A stretch of DNA of 64,000 nucleotides, taken from NCBI RefSeq assembly GCF_020026925.1, contig NZ_JAIQDW010000004.1:186001-250000 (forward strand). The letters run 5' to 3'. The position numbers were made by a program, and so were the translations under genes. Each line of letters starts with the position of its first letter. Position 1 is the first letter of the stretch. The notes beneath the pieces are model-generated. The model saw only the letters and a program-made list of their open reading frames with translations, ran no database searches and was not told where the DNA came from. The stretch comes from Flavobacterium hibisci (lineage in GTDB: Bacteria > Bacteroidota > Bacteroidia > Flavobacteriales > Flavobacteriaceae). Of the stretch, positions 19,679 through 29,115 are shown piece by piece.

Positions 19679-21388
19679 TTGCTTTTGAAACAGTTATTCC
19701 AAATATTTCTTTTTTGCTTTATAAGCTTTTCCAATTATGCACAAAATTTCAGCTTAAAAATCAAAGGCACAAATGATACAGAAAATGCTATTATAGACTC
19801 CTTGAACTACATCAAAACACACCCAAATGTAAAATTCGCTACCAATGAAGCTATTATTGTTGTAGAAAAACTTACTAAAAAAGGTTATTTAGACATAAAA
19901 ACACTTGAAAACACCAAAATAAACGACTCCATTTACACCTATAAATTGTCGCTTGGAAAGAAAACAAAATACACGTATATATATATAGGTATAAAAAATT
20001 CATTTTTCAATCCTTCAGAAACAAAAAATGACACAGTAATAATTCCTTACGAAGAGACCGAAAATTATATAAATCAAAAAATTATTGAAGCAGAAAAACA
20101 AGGATTTCCTTTAAGCAAGATAAAATTAGGAAACATCCGAAGAAAGAATTCAATAATTTATGCCGACTTAAATTTTAATTTGGAAAAAAAACGCAATGTA
20201 AATTCCATTATTACAAATTACATAAATAACAATCGAAAGGATTTTTTCCCAAAAGGACATCTCAAGCAACTTAACAAAAAATACATCAACAAAACTTTTA
20301 ATCAAAATACCATCAAAGAACTTTATAACGATATAAATAATTTTGGCTTTATAGAACAACCAAAATATCCCGAAATATTATTCACAAAAGATTCAACCAA
20401 AGTTTACATTTATCTTGAAAAAAGAAAAGCAAACACATTTGATGGCTATATTGGATTTTCAAATGATGAAAACAAAAAAACAAACCTAAACGGCTATCTA
20501 GATATTACTTTAGAAAACACTCTTCTTGCCGGTGAAAAATTTTCATTATACTGGAAAAGCGATGGAAACCAACAAAAAACAATCAATACAAAATTAGAAA
20601 TACCATACATTTTCAAATCGCCTCTTGGAATCAAAGCACAGCTAAACATATTTAAACAAGACAGTACTTTCCAAAACACAAAAACAGGAATTGATTTAGG
20701 GTATTATATAAATTATAACTCAAAATTTTACATTGGTTACCAATCTACAGAATCCAGCGATATCCAAAACACAAACAACACAATAGTTAGTGATTTCAAA
20801 AATTCTTTTACAACTTCAACCTTCGATTACACAAAAACAGATCCTCTTAATAATTTATTATCAAAAAAAGTAAATGTTAACTTAATTTTTGGTTTTGGAA
20901 AAAGAAATACAAATAATCAACTTGAAACAGTGGTCACCAGCAGGCAATTTTACACAAATTTAAACTTATCATACAATTTTGAGCTCAATCAAAAGAACTT
21001 CATTAACATAAATTCACAAAATTTTTATCTTTCAAGCAAAAACTATCTAGTGAACGAACTCTATCGATTTGGTGGAATAAATTCAGTTAGAGGTTTTTTA
21101 GAAAATAGTCTTCAGGCAAATTTATTCTCTTCGATTCTGACAGAATACAGATATGTTGTCTCAAAAAATTTATATGTAAATTCAATTCTTGATTATGCGA
21201 TATATCAAGACTTAACAAGAAGTGAGGACAAAACCAAAATTGATAAACTAACCGGAATTGGAGTCGGAACATCTATTCAGACAACAAACGGACTACTAAA
21301 GATTAACCTTACAAATAACATTTCAAATGATCAAAATTTAAAATTATATAACACTATCATAAACATATGTTATAATGTTAAATTTTGA
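19679..21388 (+). CDS. Omp85-superfamily (BamA/TamA-like) outer-membrane barrel protein
   Basis: 569-residue exported protein, starting at TTG (19679); an earlier ATG at 19670 runs into a stop at once. Residues 1-22 look like a signal peptide ending NYAQ. The N-terminal half has POTRA-like text (LYNDINNFGFIEQPKYPEIL, then KVYIYLEKRKANTFDGYIGF). The C-terminal half is barrel-like and contains GGINSVRGF, matching the VRGF/Y loop motif of Omp85 proteins, and ends in an aromatic residue (NVKF). It is shorter than BamA (about 800 aa), so it is more likely an accessory Omp85 protein than the essential BamA. The SusC-like gene follows after 84 bp. The substrate is unknown. Confidence 0.75.
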   Translation: MLLKQLFQIFLFCFISFSNYAQNFSLKIKGTNDTENAIIDSLNYIKTHPNVKFATNEAIIVVEKLTKKGYLDIKTLENTKINDSIYTYKLSLGKKTKYTYIYIGIKNSFFNPSETKNDTVIIPYEETENYINQKIIEAEKQGFPLSKIKLGNIRRKNSIIYADLNFNLEKKRNVNSIITNYINNNRKDFFPKGHLKQLNKKYINKTFNQNTIKELYNDINNFGFIEQPKYPEILFTKDSTKVYIYLEKRKANTFDGYIGFSNDENKKTNLNGYLDITLENTLLAGEKFSLYWKSDGNQQKTINTKLEIPYIFKSPLGIKAQLNIFKQDSTFQNTKTGIDLGYYINYNSKFYIGYQSTESSDIQNTNNTIVSDFKNSFTTSTFDYTKTDPLNNLLSKKVNVNLIFGFGKRNTNNQLETVVTSRQFYTNLNLSYNFELNQKNFININSQNFYLSSKNYLVNELYRFGGINSVRGFLENSLQANLFSSILTEYRYVVSKNLYVNSILDYAIYQDLTRSEDKTKIDKLTGIGVGTSIQTTNGLLKINLTNNISNDQNLKLYNTIINICYNVKF

Positions 21389-21472
21389 TATTTACCGAAA
21401 AAACATTTTTATTTATTAGGATAGTTAACAAATTATTAAGAGTTTTGCGATACTAATTCAAAATATTTAAAA

Positions 21473-24400
21473 ATGAAACTAAAGTTCAATGGATTTTTAG
21501 TGCTTTTATTGGCACTAGTTGCGCAAATCACATTTGCACAAGAAAGAGCTGTTTCTGGGACAGTTTCTGACAATGCAGGAATGCCTCTGCCAGGCGTTAG
21601 TGTATTAGTTAAAGGAACAAAAGCAGGAACACAAACAGACTTTGATGGAAAATTCTCTATTAAAGCATCACCAAGCCAGATTCTGGTTTTTAGCTACATC
21701 GGAATGAAAACTCAGGAAGTAGCAGCAAGTTCAACATCAATTAATGTTAAATTAAAAGATGATTCAGTAGAGCTAGAAGGAGTTGTTGTCACTGCACTTG
21801 GAATCAAAAAAGAAGAGAAAAAACTTGGTTACGCTGTATCGAAAGTGACTTCTGACGAAATTACAAAATCTGGAGAACAAAACGTTCTTCAGGCATTAGC
21901 TGGAAAAGCTGCTGGTGTTCAAATTATAGGATCAGGTGGAACCCCAGGTGCTTCTAGTAAAATTATTATTAGAGGGGCTAATACAATTACCGGTACTACA
22001 GATCCTTTAATTGTTGTAGACGGTATCCCTATAGATAATACTACAACCCAAACTACAGCTGGAGACAATCCTTTTAATGCAAATTTATCCGGTATCAACA
22101 ACTCCAATAGAGCCTTAGATATCAACCCAAATGATGTAGAAAGTGTTACTATCCTTAAAGGACCAGCTGCCGCTGCGCTTTACGGAGCTAGGGCCGGGAA
22201 TGGTGTTATTATTTACACAACAAAGAAAGGAAAAGCCGGCAGAGGATTAGGAATTGATTTCAATACCTCATTAGCAATTGACAGAGTGAGTCAGCTTCCA
22301 GCAAGGCAAAATAAATATATACAAGGCACTGTACCAACTATAACTGCTCCAGACCCAAATACTCCACAAAGCTGGGGTCCTACTGCTGCATCATTAGGCC
22401 TACCTACTTACGATAATGTAGGTAATTTTTTTCAGGACGGCATAACATTTACAAATAATATTTCTTTCTATGGAGGAGATAACAAAGCGACTTTTAGAGC
22501 ATCATATGGAAATGTAACACAAACAGGTATGATTCCTGAAACAGGTCTTAAAAGAAACACTATCAGACTTGCAGGAGACTTGAAATTAAGTGAAAACTGG
22601 AAAGCCGGAGCAAGTATGCAATACACTCATACTACTAACACATTAGCACAAAATGGTAGTAATACCTCTGGTGTTATGTTGAGTTTGATGCGCTCTCCAA
22701 TAAATTATGATTTAAGAAATTATAAGGATGATTTTGGCAATAACACTAATTACTTTGCAGCATACGACAACCCTTATTTTACAGTAAACGAAAACCCTGC
22801 AACAAGTGATGTTAACCGTGTATTAGGAAACATTTTCTTAACTTATAATCATGCTGATTGGTTATCTTTAACTGCCAAAGCTGGTATTGATACTTATTCT
22901 GATGCCCGTAAACAAATTTATGCAATCTCGTCAAATGGAGATAGTTTAGGCGGAATTGGTGAAGTTGCTTTCAACAGCCTTACAAACAAAGACTATTATG
23001 GAGATTTAATTGCATCTGGTTTGATACCATTAAAATCAGACTGGTTAAAAATTAATTATACTGCAGGTCTTAACTTACGTTCTACACAATACTTAGACGT
23101 TTTCTCAAGAGGTAAAGGATTATCTGTAAGATATGTTTATAATTTAGCTAATGCAACTGAATTATACGCTTCTAATTACGAGGAAAATTCTATTTCAAGA
23201 GCTTTATTTGCCCAAGTAGATTTTGATATTAAGGATCAAATTTTTATAACGGGTACTGTAAGAAAAGAATGGTCATCCACATATGGAGATAATATAAAAA
23301 GCGCCATATTTCCTTCAGGAACTGCTGCATGGATTCTTTCAAACACTTTTGACTGGGCTAACTATGTAAAAGTAAGCTATGGTTACGGAGAAGTAGGTAT
23401 TGCTCCAGCACCTTATCGCACAAAAAGTTATTATGGACAACCAAGTCTTACAGATGGTTTTACTGATGGATTAAGTTTTCCTTATGACGGAGTTAACGGT
23501 ATGGCATTAGCAGGACGTTTAGGAAATCCAGACTTAAAACCAGAAAGAGTATTAGGTCATGATTTAGGCTTAAGTACAAAATTTTTCGATAATCGTTTAG
23601 CTGTAGATTTAAATCTTTATTACAAAACATCAAAAGATTTATTAATTGATGTACCGTTAGCACAATCTTCAGGTTATTCTTCACAATATAGAAACGCTGC
23701 AGAATTAGTTAACAAAGGTATTGAACTTGAAATCGGCTATGATATTTTCGAAAAAAGCAAACCATTTCAGTGGAATATCAACTTAAACTGGGCTAAAAAT
23801 GAAAACGAAGTTACAGACATCTCTGGTGGTTTAAGTGAAATTTCTGTAGAATCTGCTTTCTCTTCAATTGGATATTATGCTGTTGCCGGACAGCCTTTAG
23901 GTAGTTTTTATGGCACAAGATGGTTACGTGATGCGAATGGTCAAATTATTGTTGGTACAAATGGTTTAGCTAAATTAGATCCGGAAACTGGAAATTTAGG
24001 AAATTCAGCACCAAACTGGACAGGTGGTATTAGAAACACATTCACATACAAACGAGTTAGCTTATCAGCCTTATTAGATATCAGACATGGTGGCGTTGTT
24101 TACAATGGTACAGGAGCAAGATTAAACACAATTGGTGTTTCAGAAGGTTCTGCTGATAGAGAACGAACATACATCATCCCTGGTGTTAAAGAAGACGGAA
24201 CTGCAAATGATATTGAAATATCTGCTAAAAGTTATTTTCAAAACTTCAAAGGAGATAGTAGTTTAGCTGCTGCTGAAGAAGCAACAACAGACGTTAATTG
24301 GGTTAGATTACGTGACGTAAGCCTTACTTATGATTTCAATGTAAAACAATTTCCATTTTTAAGTTCTGCACAATTATCAATCACGGGAAGAAACTTATGG

Positions 24401-24532
24401 CTAGACACCAACTACAAAGGAGTAGATCCTGAAACAAGTTTGACAGGAGCTGGTTCACGTATTAATGGTTTAGATTATTTCAATAATCCAGGAAGTAAAT
24501 CTTTCATAATGGGTCTACGTGCAAGCTTCTAA
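21473..24532 (+). CDS. SusC/RagA-family TonB-linked outer-membrane transporter
   Basis: 1019-residue transporter. A signal peptide (about 1-22, ending FAQ) is followed by a CarboxypepD_reg-like domain (about 25-105, with VSGTVSDNAGMPLPGVSVLV), the plug (about 115-255, with VDGIPIDNTT and ALYGARAGNGVIIYTTKKG) and a 22-strand-type barrel ending SFIMGLRASF. With a SusD-like lipoprotein it forms a lidded importer for glycans or peptides, powered by TonB. The SusD-like gene follows directly. There is no glycoside hydrolase, peptidase, sigma or anti-sigma gene next to it, so the substrate cannot be told from context. Confidence 0.95.
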   Translation: MKLKFNGFLVLLLALVAQITFAQERAVSGTVSDNAGMPLPGVSVLVKGTKAGTQTDFDGKFSIKASPSQILVFSYIGMKTQEVAASSTSINVKLKDDSVELEGVVVTALGIKKEEKKLGYAVSKVTSDEITKSGEQNVLQALAGKAAGVQIIGSGGTPGASSKIIIRGANTITGTTDPLIVVDGIPIDNTTTQTTAGDNPFNANLSGINNSNRALDINPNDVESVTILKGPAAAALYGARAGNGVIIYTTKKGKAGRGLGIDFNTSLAIDRVSQLPARQNKYIQGTVPTITAPDPNTPQSWGPTAASLGLPTYDNVGNFFQDGITFTNNISFYGGDNKATFRASYGNVTQTGMIPETGLKRNTIRLAGDLKLSENWKAGASMQYTHTTNTLAQNGSNTSGVMLSLMRSPINYDLRNYKDDFGNNTNYFAAYDNPYFTVNENPATSDVNRVLGNIFLTYNHADWLSLTAKAGIDTYSDARKQIYAISSNGDSLGGIGEVAFNSLTNKDYYGDLIASGLIPLKSDWLKINYTAGLNLRSTQYLDVFSRGKGLSVRYVYNLANATELYASNYEENSISRALFAQVDFDIKDQIFITGTVRKEWSSTYGDNIKSAIFPSGTAAWILSNTFDWANYVKVSYGYGEVGIAPAPYRTKSYYGQPSLTDGFTDGLSFPYDGVNGMALAGRLGNPDLKPERVLGHDLGLSTKFFDNRLAVDLNLYYKTSKDLLIDVPLAQSSGYSSQYRNAAELVNKGIELEIGYDIFEKSKPFQWNINLNWAKNENEVTDISGGLSEISVESAFSSIGYYAVAGQPLGSFYGTRWLRDANGQIIVGTNGLAKLDPETGNLGNSAPNWTGGIRNTFTYKRVSLSALLDIRHGGVVYNGTGARLNTIGVSEGSADRERTYIIPGVKEDGTANDIEISAKSYFQNFKGDSSLAAAEEATTDVNWVRLRDVSLTYDFNVKQFPFLSSAQLSITGRNLWLDTNYKGVDPETSLTGAGSRINGLDYFNNPGSKSFIMGLRASF

Positions 24533-24548
24533 TTTAAATATAATAAAA

Positions 24549-25955
24549 ATGAAAAAATATATAAAAAATATAATTCTTGCAGCGTTTAGCATTAGTATGC
24601 TAACTGGTTGCCAGACTGAGTTAGATGATTTCAACAATAATCCTAACGATCCTGACACAAGTAACCCTTCGTTGCTAGTAGCTGCAATGGAACTTAGCAC
24701 ATTTCAAACCCACACTAGTGGAGTAATGAGAAATGCAGGTATCTTCACACAACATCTACAAGGAACTAACATTGGACAATTAGGAGCTGTAAGTTTTTAC
24801 GTAGTTACTGAAGGTGATGTAAACAATGAATGGAATACTATTTATCAAACCACTTTGATGAATGGACATATTTTAAATCGAGATTTCGCTGCTGATTTCC
24901 CATATTATAATGGAATAGGTCAAATATTAAGTGCAATAAACTTAGGCTATGTAACTGATATGTGGGGAGATGTTCCCTATGATGAGGCTTTTTTAGCTGC
25001 AGAAGGAAACAAAACACCCAAATACAATACACAACAGGAAATCTATCAAAGAATTCAAACCCTTTTAGATAAAGCTATTATAAATTTATCTCAGCCTAAA
25101 GCAAGCAATGAAGAATTACCCACTACAGATGATTTAATTTTTGGAGGTAATACTGCAAAATGGATTAAAGTTGCATATGTCTTAAAAGCAAGATATGCTT
25201 TAAGGTTAACTGCAGTTGATGCCAATGCTGCACAAAAAGCATTAGACTTCGTGACACAATCAGGCATGACACCTTCAGATGATGCAAATACCAAATTCAT
25301 TGATGGTGCTAATTCATTTAACCAATGGTACGCCTATAATGTCCAACGTAGAAATTACATGAAAATGGGTAAATACTTTGTAGATTATTTAGTAACAAAT
25401 AATGACCCGAGATTACCTTTCATGGTTGAAGAGAAATCTGGTGTCTATTCAGGAAATGCTCCTGAAAATGATAATACTACAACAACTTCTTATATTGGAG
25501 GTTACTTTGATCCAGGCAAGCCAATTACACAAAAAGGTTTTGCTAATCCTGATTGGCAAATTGGTATCGTGACTTATGCGGAAGCAAAATTTATTGAAGC
25601 TGAGGCGAAAGCCAGATTAGGTCAACCTGGTGTACAAACTGCACTGCAAGAAGCTGTAACTGCTTCTGTAACTAAAATTACTGGAGTTGCTCCTTCATCT
25701 GCATTCTTAGCAAATGCTACTGCTACATTTGATATTGCTAATATTATACAACAAAAATATATTGCTCTTTTCTTAACAATGGAGCCTTATAATGATTACA
25801 GAAGAACAGGTTTCCCTGCTTTGGTTCCAAACCAAGATTCTGACACAAAAACTATCCCTGTAAGATTACCAACTCCTTCAGATGAAAGACAGTACAACCC
25901 TAATGCAACTGTAGTAAGTAATGTAACTACTAAAGTTTGGTGGGACGCTAACTAA
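24549..25955 (+). CDS. SusD/RagB-family surface lipoprotein
   Basis: 468-residue lipoprotein partner of the SusC-like transporter. The start is set at the ATG at 24549 (MKKYIKNIILAAFSISM), which gives a signal peptide with lipobox LTGC; the frame also opens at 24519 inside the SusC gene but that extension would spoil the signal peptide. Residues after the cysteine (QTELDD) are acidic, as in surface-exposed Bacteroidota lipoproteins. The C-terminal PYNDYRRTGFPALVPNQD resembles the SusD-like_2 group. It binds the ligand at the cell surface. It starts 16 bp after the SusC stop and is followed by a terminator. Confidence 0.92.
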   Translation: MKKYIKNIILAAFSISMLTGCQTELDDFNNNPNDPDTSNPSLLVAAMELSTFQTHTSGVMRNAGIFTQHLQGTNIGQLGAVSFYVVTEGDVNNEWNTIYQTTLMNGHILNRDFAADFPYYNGIGQILSAINLGYVTDMWGDVPYDEAFLAAEGNKTPKYNTQQEIYQRIQTLLDKAIINLSQPKASNEELPTTDDLIFGGNTAKWIKVAYVLKARYALRLTAVDANAAQKALDFVTQSGMTPSDDANTKFIDGANSFNQWYAYNVQRRNYMKMGKYFVDYLVTNNDPRLPFMVEEKSGVYSGNAPENDNTTTTSYIGGYFDPGKPITQKGFANPDWQIGIVTYAEAKFIEAEAKARLGQPGVQTALQEAVTASVTKITGVAPSSAFLANATATFDIANIIQQKYIALFLTMEPYNDYRRTGFPALVPNQDSDTKTIPVRLPTPSDERQYNPNATVVSNVTTKVWWDAN

Positions 25956-25980
25956 TATATTATTTACAAAAAATAAGCAA

Positions 25981-26014
25981 AACCACTCTGTTCATTCAGA
26001 GTGGTTTTTTTTTA
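25981..26014 (+). terminator. Intrinsic terminator of the susC-susD-like operon
   Basis: AACCACTCTG (25981-25990) pairs perfectly with CAGAGTGGTT (25997-26006) around a 6-nt loop, followed by a run of T on the plus strand. Confidence 0.9.
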
Positions 26015-26030
26015 TATAAAACATTATCCT

Positions 26031-26038
26031 TACATTTG
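26031..26038 (+). promoter_or_regulatory. -7 box directly before rlmB (possible leaderless mRNA)
   Basis: TACATTTG ends only 4 bp before the ATG at 26043. If used, transcription would begin at or next to the start codon. The -33 side is a T-run that belongs to the preceding terminator, so only half of the promoter is well matched. Confidence 0.4.
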
Positions 26039-26042
26039 CGCC

Positions 26043-26777
26043 ATGGAAAAAGAACATCAAATATTTGGAATCAGAGCCATTATAGAAGCTATTCAGGCAG
26101 GAAAAGAAGTGGACAAAGTATTCATCCAAAAAGAAATTTCGGGTGAATTAATGAAGGACCTGATGAAGGTAATGAAACGCGCCAACATTAATTTTTCATA
26201 TGTTCCTGTTGAAAAACTAAATCGCTTAACACCAAATAATCACCAGGGAGCTGTTGCTACCATATCCCCTATTGGATTTATAGAATTGGAGCATCTTGTT
26301 GAATCGACAATTGAATCCGGTTCAAAACCTTTGTTTTTAATATTAGATCAGATTTCTGATGCAAGAAATTTTGGTGCCATCATAAGAACAGCTGAGTGTA
26401 CTGGTGTAAATGGAATTATAGTTCAAAAAGCTGGTTCAGCTCCTGTTAACGGGGATACAGTAAAAACTTCAGCCGGAGCTGTTTTTAATGTTCCTATCTG
26501 TAAGGTTGAACATATCAAAGACGCTATTTTTTATCTTCAGGGATCAGGAATTAAAACGGTTGCTGCCACTGAAAAAACAGATCATAATATTTATGATTTA
26601 GAACTGAATGAACCAGTTGCTATTATCATGGGATCTGAAGACAGGGGAATTAATCCTTCTGTTCTTAAAATTGTGGATGAAAAAGCAAAACTTCCAATGT
26701 TCGGCACCATTGGATCACTAAATGTTTCTGTTGCTTGTGGAGCTTTTTTATACGAAGCTGTTCGCCAAAGAAGCTAA
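26043..26777 (+). CDS. rlmB: TrmH/SpoU-family rRNA 2'-O-methyltransferase (RlmB-like)
   Basis: Predicted 23S rRNA guanosine 2'-O-methyltransferase (244 aa). The start is the ATG at 26043 (MEKEHQIFGIRAIIEAIQAG); an upstream GTG in frame lies inside the terminator. An N-terminal SpoU substrate-binding domain (about 5-75) is followed by the SPOUT knot domain with the family motifs LDQISDARNFGAIIRTAE, IIMGSEDRGINPSV and IGSLNVSVACGAFLYEA. The target (G2251 for RlmB) is assigned by family resemblance; related TrmH proteins methylate other sites. A terminator follows. Confidence 0.88.
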   Translation: MEKEHQIFGIRAIIEAIQAGKEVDKVFIQKEISGELMKDLMKVMKRANINFSYVPVEKLNRLTPNNHQGAVATISPIGFIELEHLVESTIESGSKPLFLILDQISDARNFGAIIRTAECTGVNGIIVQKAGSAPVNGDTVKTSAGAVFNVPICKVEHIKDAIFYLQGSGIKTVAATEKTDHNIYDLELNEPVAIIMGSEDRGINPSVLKIVDEKAKLPMFGTIGSLNVSVACGAFLYEAVRQRS

Positions 26778-26805
26778 AACTACAGTTCTCTACAATAAAA
26801 CTTGA

Positions 26806-26832
26806 AAACACTTCCATTTGAAGTGTTTTTTT
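26806..26832. terminator. Bidirectional terminator between rlmB and the rhomboid gene
   Basis: AAACACTTC (26806-26814) pairs with GAAGTGTTT (26820-26828), followed by T on the plus strand. The convergent rhomboid gene ends at 26845, so it may serve both sides. Confidence 0.75.
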
Positions 26833-26844
26833 GTGCGAAACTAT

Positions 26845-27609
26845 TTAGTAATTTGTTTTATCTTCTGATTTCGTTATGATGTAATTTACTGAAACATCAG
26901 AATTGAAATAAGTAGAAATAATTTCAGGTTCTTCGTCAGCTATCTCTATATTGACAAAATTACCGTTTTCATCAAAGTGTTTCATAAATGGATCCTGATC
27001 AGGATCAAAATCAGGCCTTTGCCAATCATAGACAATTGGTTTTGCATATTCAGGAGTTTTATAGAATAATGTCATAGCAAATCCTGTTATAAAACCTGCC
27101 AAATGACCTTCCCAGGAAATATTCTGATCTACATCGGGAAAAACATACCAAATCATCCCGCCATAAAGTAAAATCACAGCAAATGACAATGCTACTAAAC
27201 GATAATATCTAGTCTGGATGCCTTTAAAGAATATAAAGCTTACCAGAACATAAATCAATCCACTAGCCCCAATGTGATAGTTTTCACGGCCGATAAACCA
27301 CGTAATTAAACCCGAAAATAAAATTCCATAACCAATAACCCCTAAAGATTGCTTCGGGTAAAAAAACTGTAAGGCCGGCAATAATACGATAAGCGGAATA
27401 GAGTTATTATAAAGATGATTTAAATTTTCGTGGATAAACGGACTAAATAGAATGCCCTGTAAGCCGTAAAAATCACGGGGATAAATTCCGTTTTGGTAAA
27501 AGTCAAAATCAAACCGGATCTGTACCCAATAGATAATCCAAAGTAAAATAACAAAAAATACCGGAAGCCCAATAACAGCGGTAGAAAATTTAAAGTGGTT
27601 ATCGTTCAT
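26845..27609 (-). CDS. Rhomboid-family intramembrane serine protease
   Basis: 254-residue membrane protein with about six hydrophobic segments. The catalytic serine is in the HIGASGLIYVL segment (GASG motif) and the catalytic histidine in WEGHLAGFITGF, as in GlpG-type rhomboids; HENLNHLYNN matches the conserved histidine/asparagine helix. The cytoplasmic tail after about residue 195 is acidic and has the repeat-like DFDPDQDPF. Substrates are unknown. It stands alone between convergent rlmB and divergent rarA. Confidence 0.9.
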   Translation of the reverse strand: MNDNHFKFSTAVIGLPVFFVILLWIIYWVQIRFDFDFYQNGIYPRDFYGLQGILFSPFIHENLNHLYNNSIPLIVLLPALQFFYPKQSLGVIGYGILFSGLITWFIGRENYHIGASGLIYVLVSFIFFKGIQTRYYRLVALSFAVILLYGGMIWYVFPDVDQNISWEGHLAGFITGFAMTLFYKTPEYAKPIVYDWQRPDFDPDQDPFMKHFDENGNFVNIEIADEEPEIISTYFNSDVSVNYIITKSEDKTNY

Positions 27610-27710
27610 GTTTTTATTGAGTTTAATAAATGACTATCAAAAAACTATCCAATTGCAATTTCCTGATAATTTGTCAGCAAAACTGAAATATCTGATCTGC
27701 AATTCATAGC

Positions 27711-27782
27711 CCTGATGGGAGCGGCATCCTTTTTTGGCTTTTTCTGCCAAAAAAGATATAGTGGACAGCAGGAATTAGCTCC
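27711..27782 (+). ncRNA. Structured-RNA-like intergenic element upstream of rarA
   Basis: The element has nested pairing: GGAGC (27718-27722) with GCTCC (27778-27782) closes it; inside is a perfect 10-bp stem (27729-27738 with 27746-27755); and CCTG (27711-27714), outside the closing stem, can pair with CAGG (27769-27772) inside it, a possible pseudoknot. The text GATATAGTGGACAGCAGG looks like sequence I have seen repeated in Flavobacterium genomes. It could be the Flavo-1 RNA motif, a cis-regulator of rarA or a repeat; I cannot decide here. Orientation is inferred from the gene it precedes. Confidence 0.45.
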
Positions 27783-27824
27783 TAAAAAATCAGAATTAAA
27801 ATTGAAAACTCGTAATTTTACAAA

Positions 27825-29102
27825 ATGGAAGCACCTTTAGCAGAACGCATTCGGCCACAGAAATTAGAAGACTACATCAGTCAAAGTCATTTGGTTGGGC
27901 CAAACGGATCTTTAACACAACAAATTTCGAAAGGAATTATTCCGTCATTAATCTTCTGGGGACCGCCAGGAACAGGAAAGACCACACTGGCTCAAATTAT
28001 TGCGCAAGAATCCAAGCGCCCTTTTTATATACTAAGCGCAATTAATTCTGGCGTTAAAGACATTCGCGATGTAATTGAAAAAGCAAAACAAAGCGGTGGC
28101 TTATTCACAGCTAAAAATCCGATTTTGTTTATTGATGAGATTCATCGATTTAGCAAATCACAACAAGATTCCCTTTTGGCTGCTGTTGAAAAAGGATGGA
28201 TTACGCTTATTGGTGCCACTACAGAAAACCCAAGTTTTGAGGTTATTCCCGCATTATTATCACGCTGTCAGGTTTATATTTTAAATGCTTTTACAAAAAC
28301 TGACCTGGAAGCCTTGTTGCATCGTGCCATGAAAACGGATGCGGAATTGGTTACCAAAAATATTGTTTTAAAAGAAACCGAAGCACTGCTAAGATTATCT
28401 GGCGGAGATGGCCGAAAACTATTAAACATTTTTGAGTTGGTTGTTAATGCTTCTGCCAGCGATGAAATCATTATTACAAACGACAGGGTTTTCGAACTTG
28501 TGCAGCAGAATACGGTTTTGTATGACAAGACGGGAGAACAACACTATGACATTGTTTCTGCCTTTATAAAATCAATAAGAGGAAGCGATCCTAATGGCGC
28601 TGTATATTGGCTTGCCAGGATGATCGAAGGCGGCGAAGATGTGAAGTTTATTGCGCGAAGAATGCTGATTTTATCCAGTGAAGACATTGGAAATGCTAAT
28701 CCAACAGCTTTTATAATGGCAAACAATACTTTTCAGGCTGTTTCTACTATTGGTTATCCTGAAAGCCGGATTATATTAAGCCAATGTGCCATTTATCTTG
28801 CTACATCGCCAAAAAGCAATGCTTCTTATATGGCTATCGGAAATGCCCAGCAATTAGTCAAACAAACAGGTGATCTGCCTGTTCCGATTCATTTACGCAA
28901 TGCGCCGACAAAATTAATGAAAGAATTGGGCTATGGCGAAGATTACAAATATTCGCATGACTATGCAAATAACTTTGCCGAGCAGGAATTTTTGCCTGAT
29001 GCTATAAAAGAAACGGTTCTTTACAACCCCGGGAGCAATTCAAGAGAGAACAGCAACCGCGAATTTTTAAAGAACCGCTGGAAAGATAAATATGGTTATT
29101 AA
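27825..29102 (+). CDS. rarA: Replication-associated recombination ATPase RarA/MgsA
   Basis: AAA+ clamp-loader-like ATPase (425 aa) that acts at stalled replication forks. It starts [20 protein letters not shown], with Walker [10 protein letters not shown] near residue 45, Walker [10 protein letters not shown] and sensor ATTENPSFE, followed by the MgsA C-terminal tetramerisation region ([20 protein letters not shown]). Length is normal. The structured element lies in its upstream region; the convergent neighbour ends 13 bp away. Confidence 0.95.
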   Translation: MEAPLAERIRPQKLEDYISQSHLVGPNGSLTQQISKGIIPSLIFWGPPGTGKTTLAQIIAQESKRPFYILSAINSGVKDIRDVIEKAKQSGGLFTAKNPILFIDEIHRFSKSQQDSLLAAVEKGWITLIGATTENPSFEVIPALLSRCQVYILNAFTKTDLEALLHRAMKTDAELVTKNIVLKETEALLRLSGGDGRKLLNIFELVVNASASDEIIITNDRVFELVQQNTVLYDKTGEQHYDIVSAFIKSIRGSDPNGAVYWLARMIEGGEDVKFIARRMLILSSEDIGNANPTAFIMANNTFQAVSTIGYPESRIILSQCAIYLATSPKSNASYMAIGNAQQLVKQTGDLPVPIHLRNAPTKLMKELGYGEDYKYSHDYANNFAEQEFLPDAIKETVLYNPGSNSRENSNREFLKNRWKDKYGY

Positions 29103-29115
29103 ACCAATTTGTATT

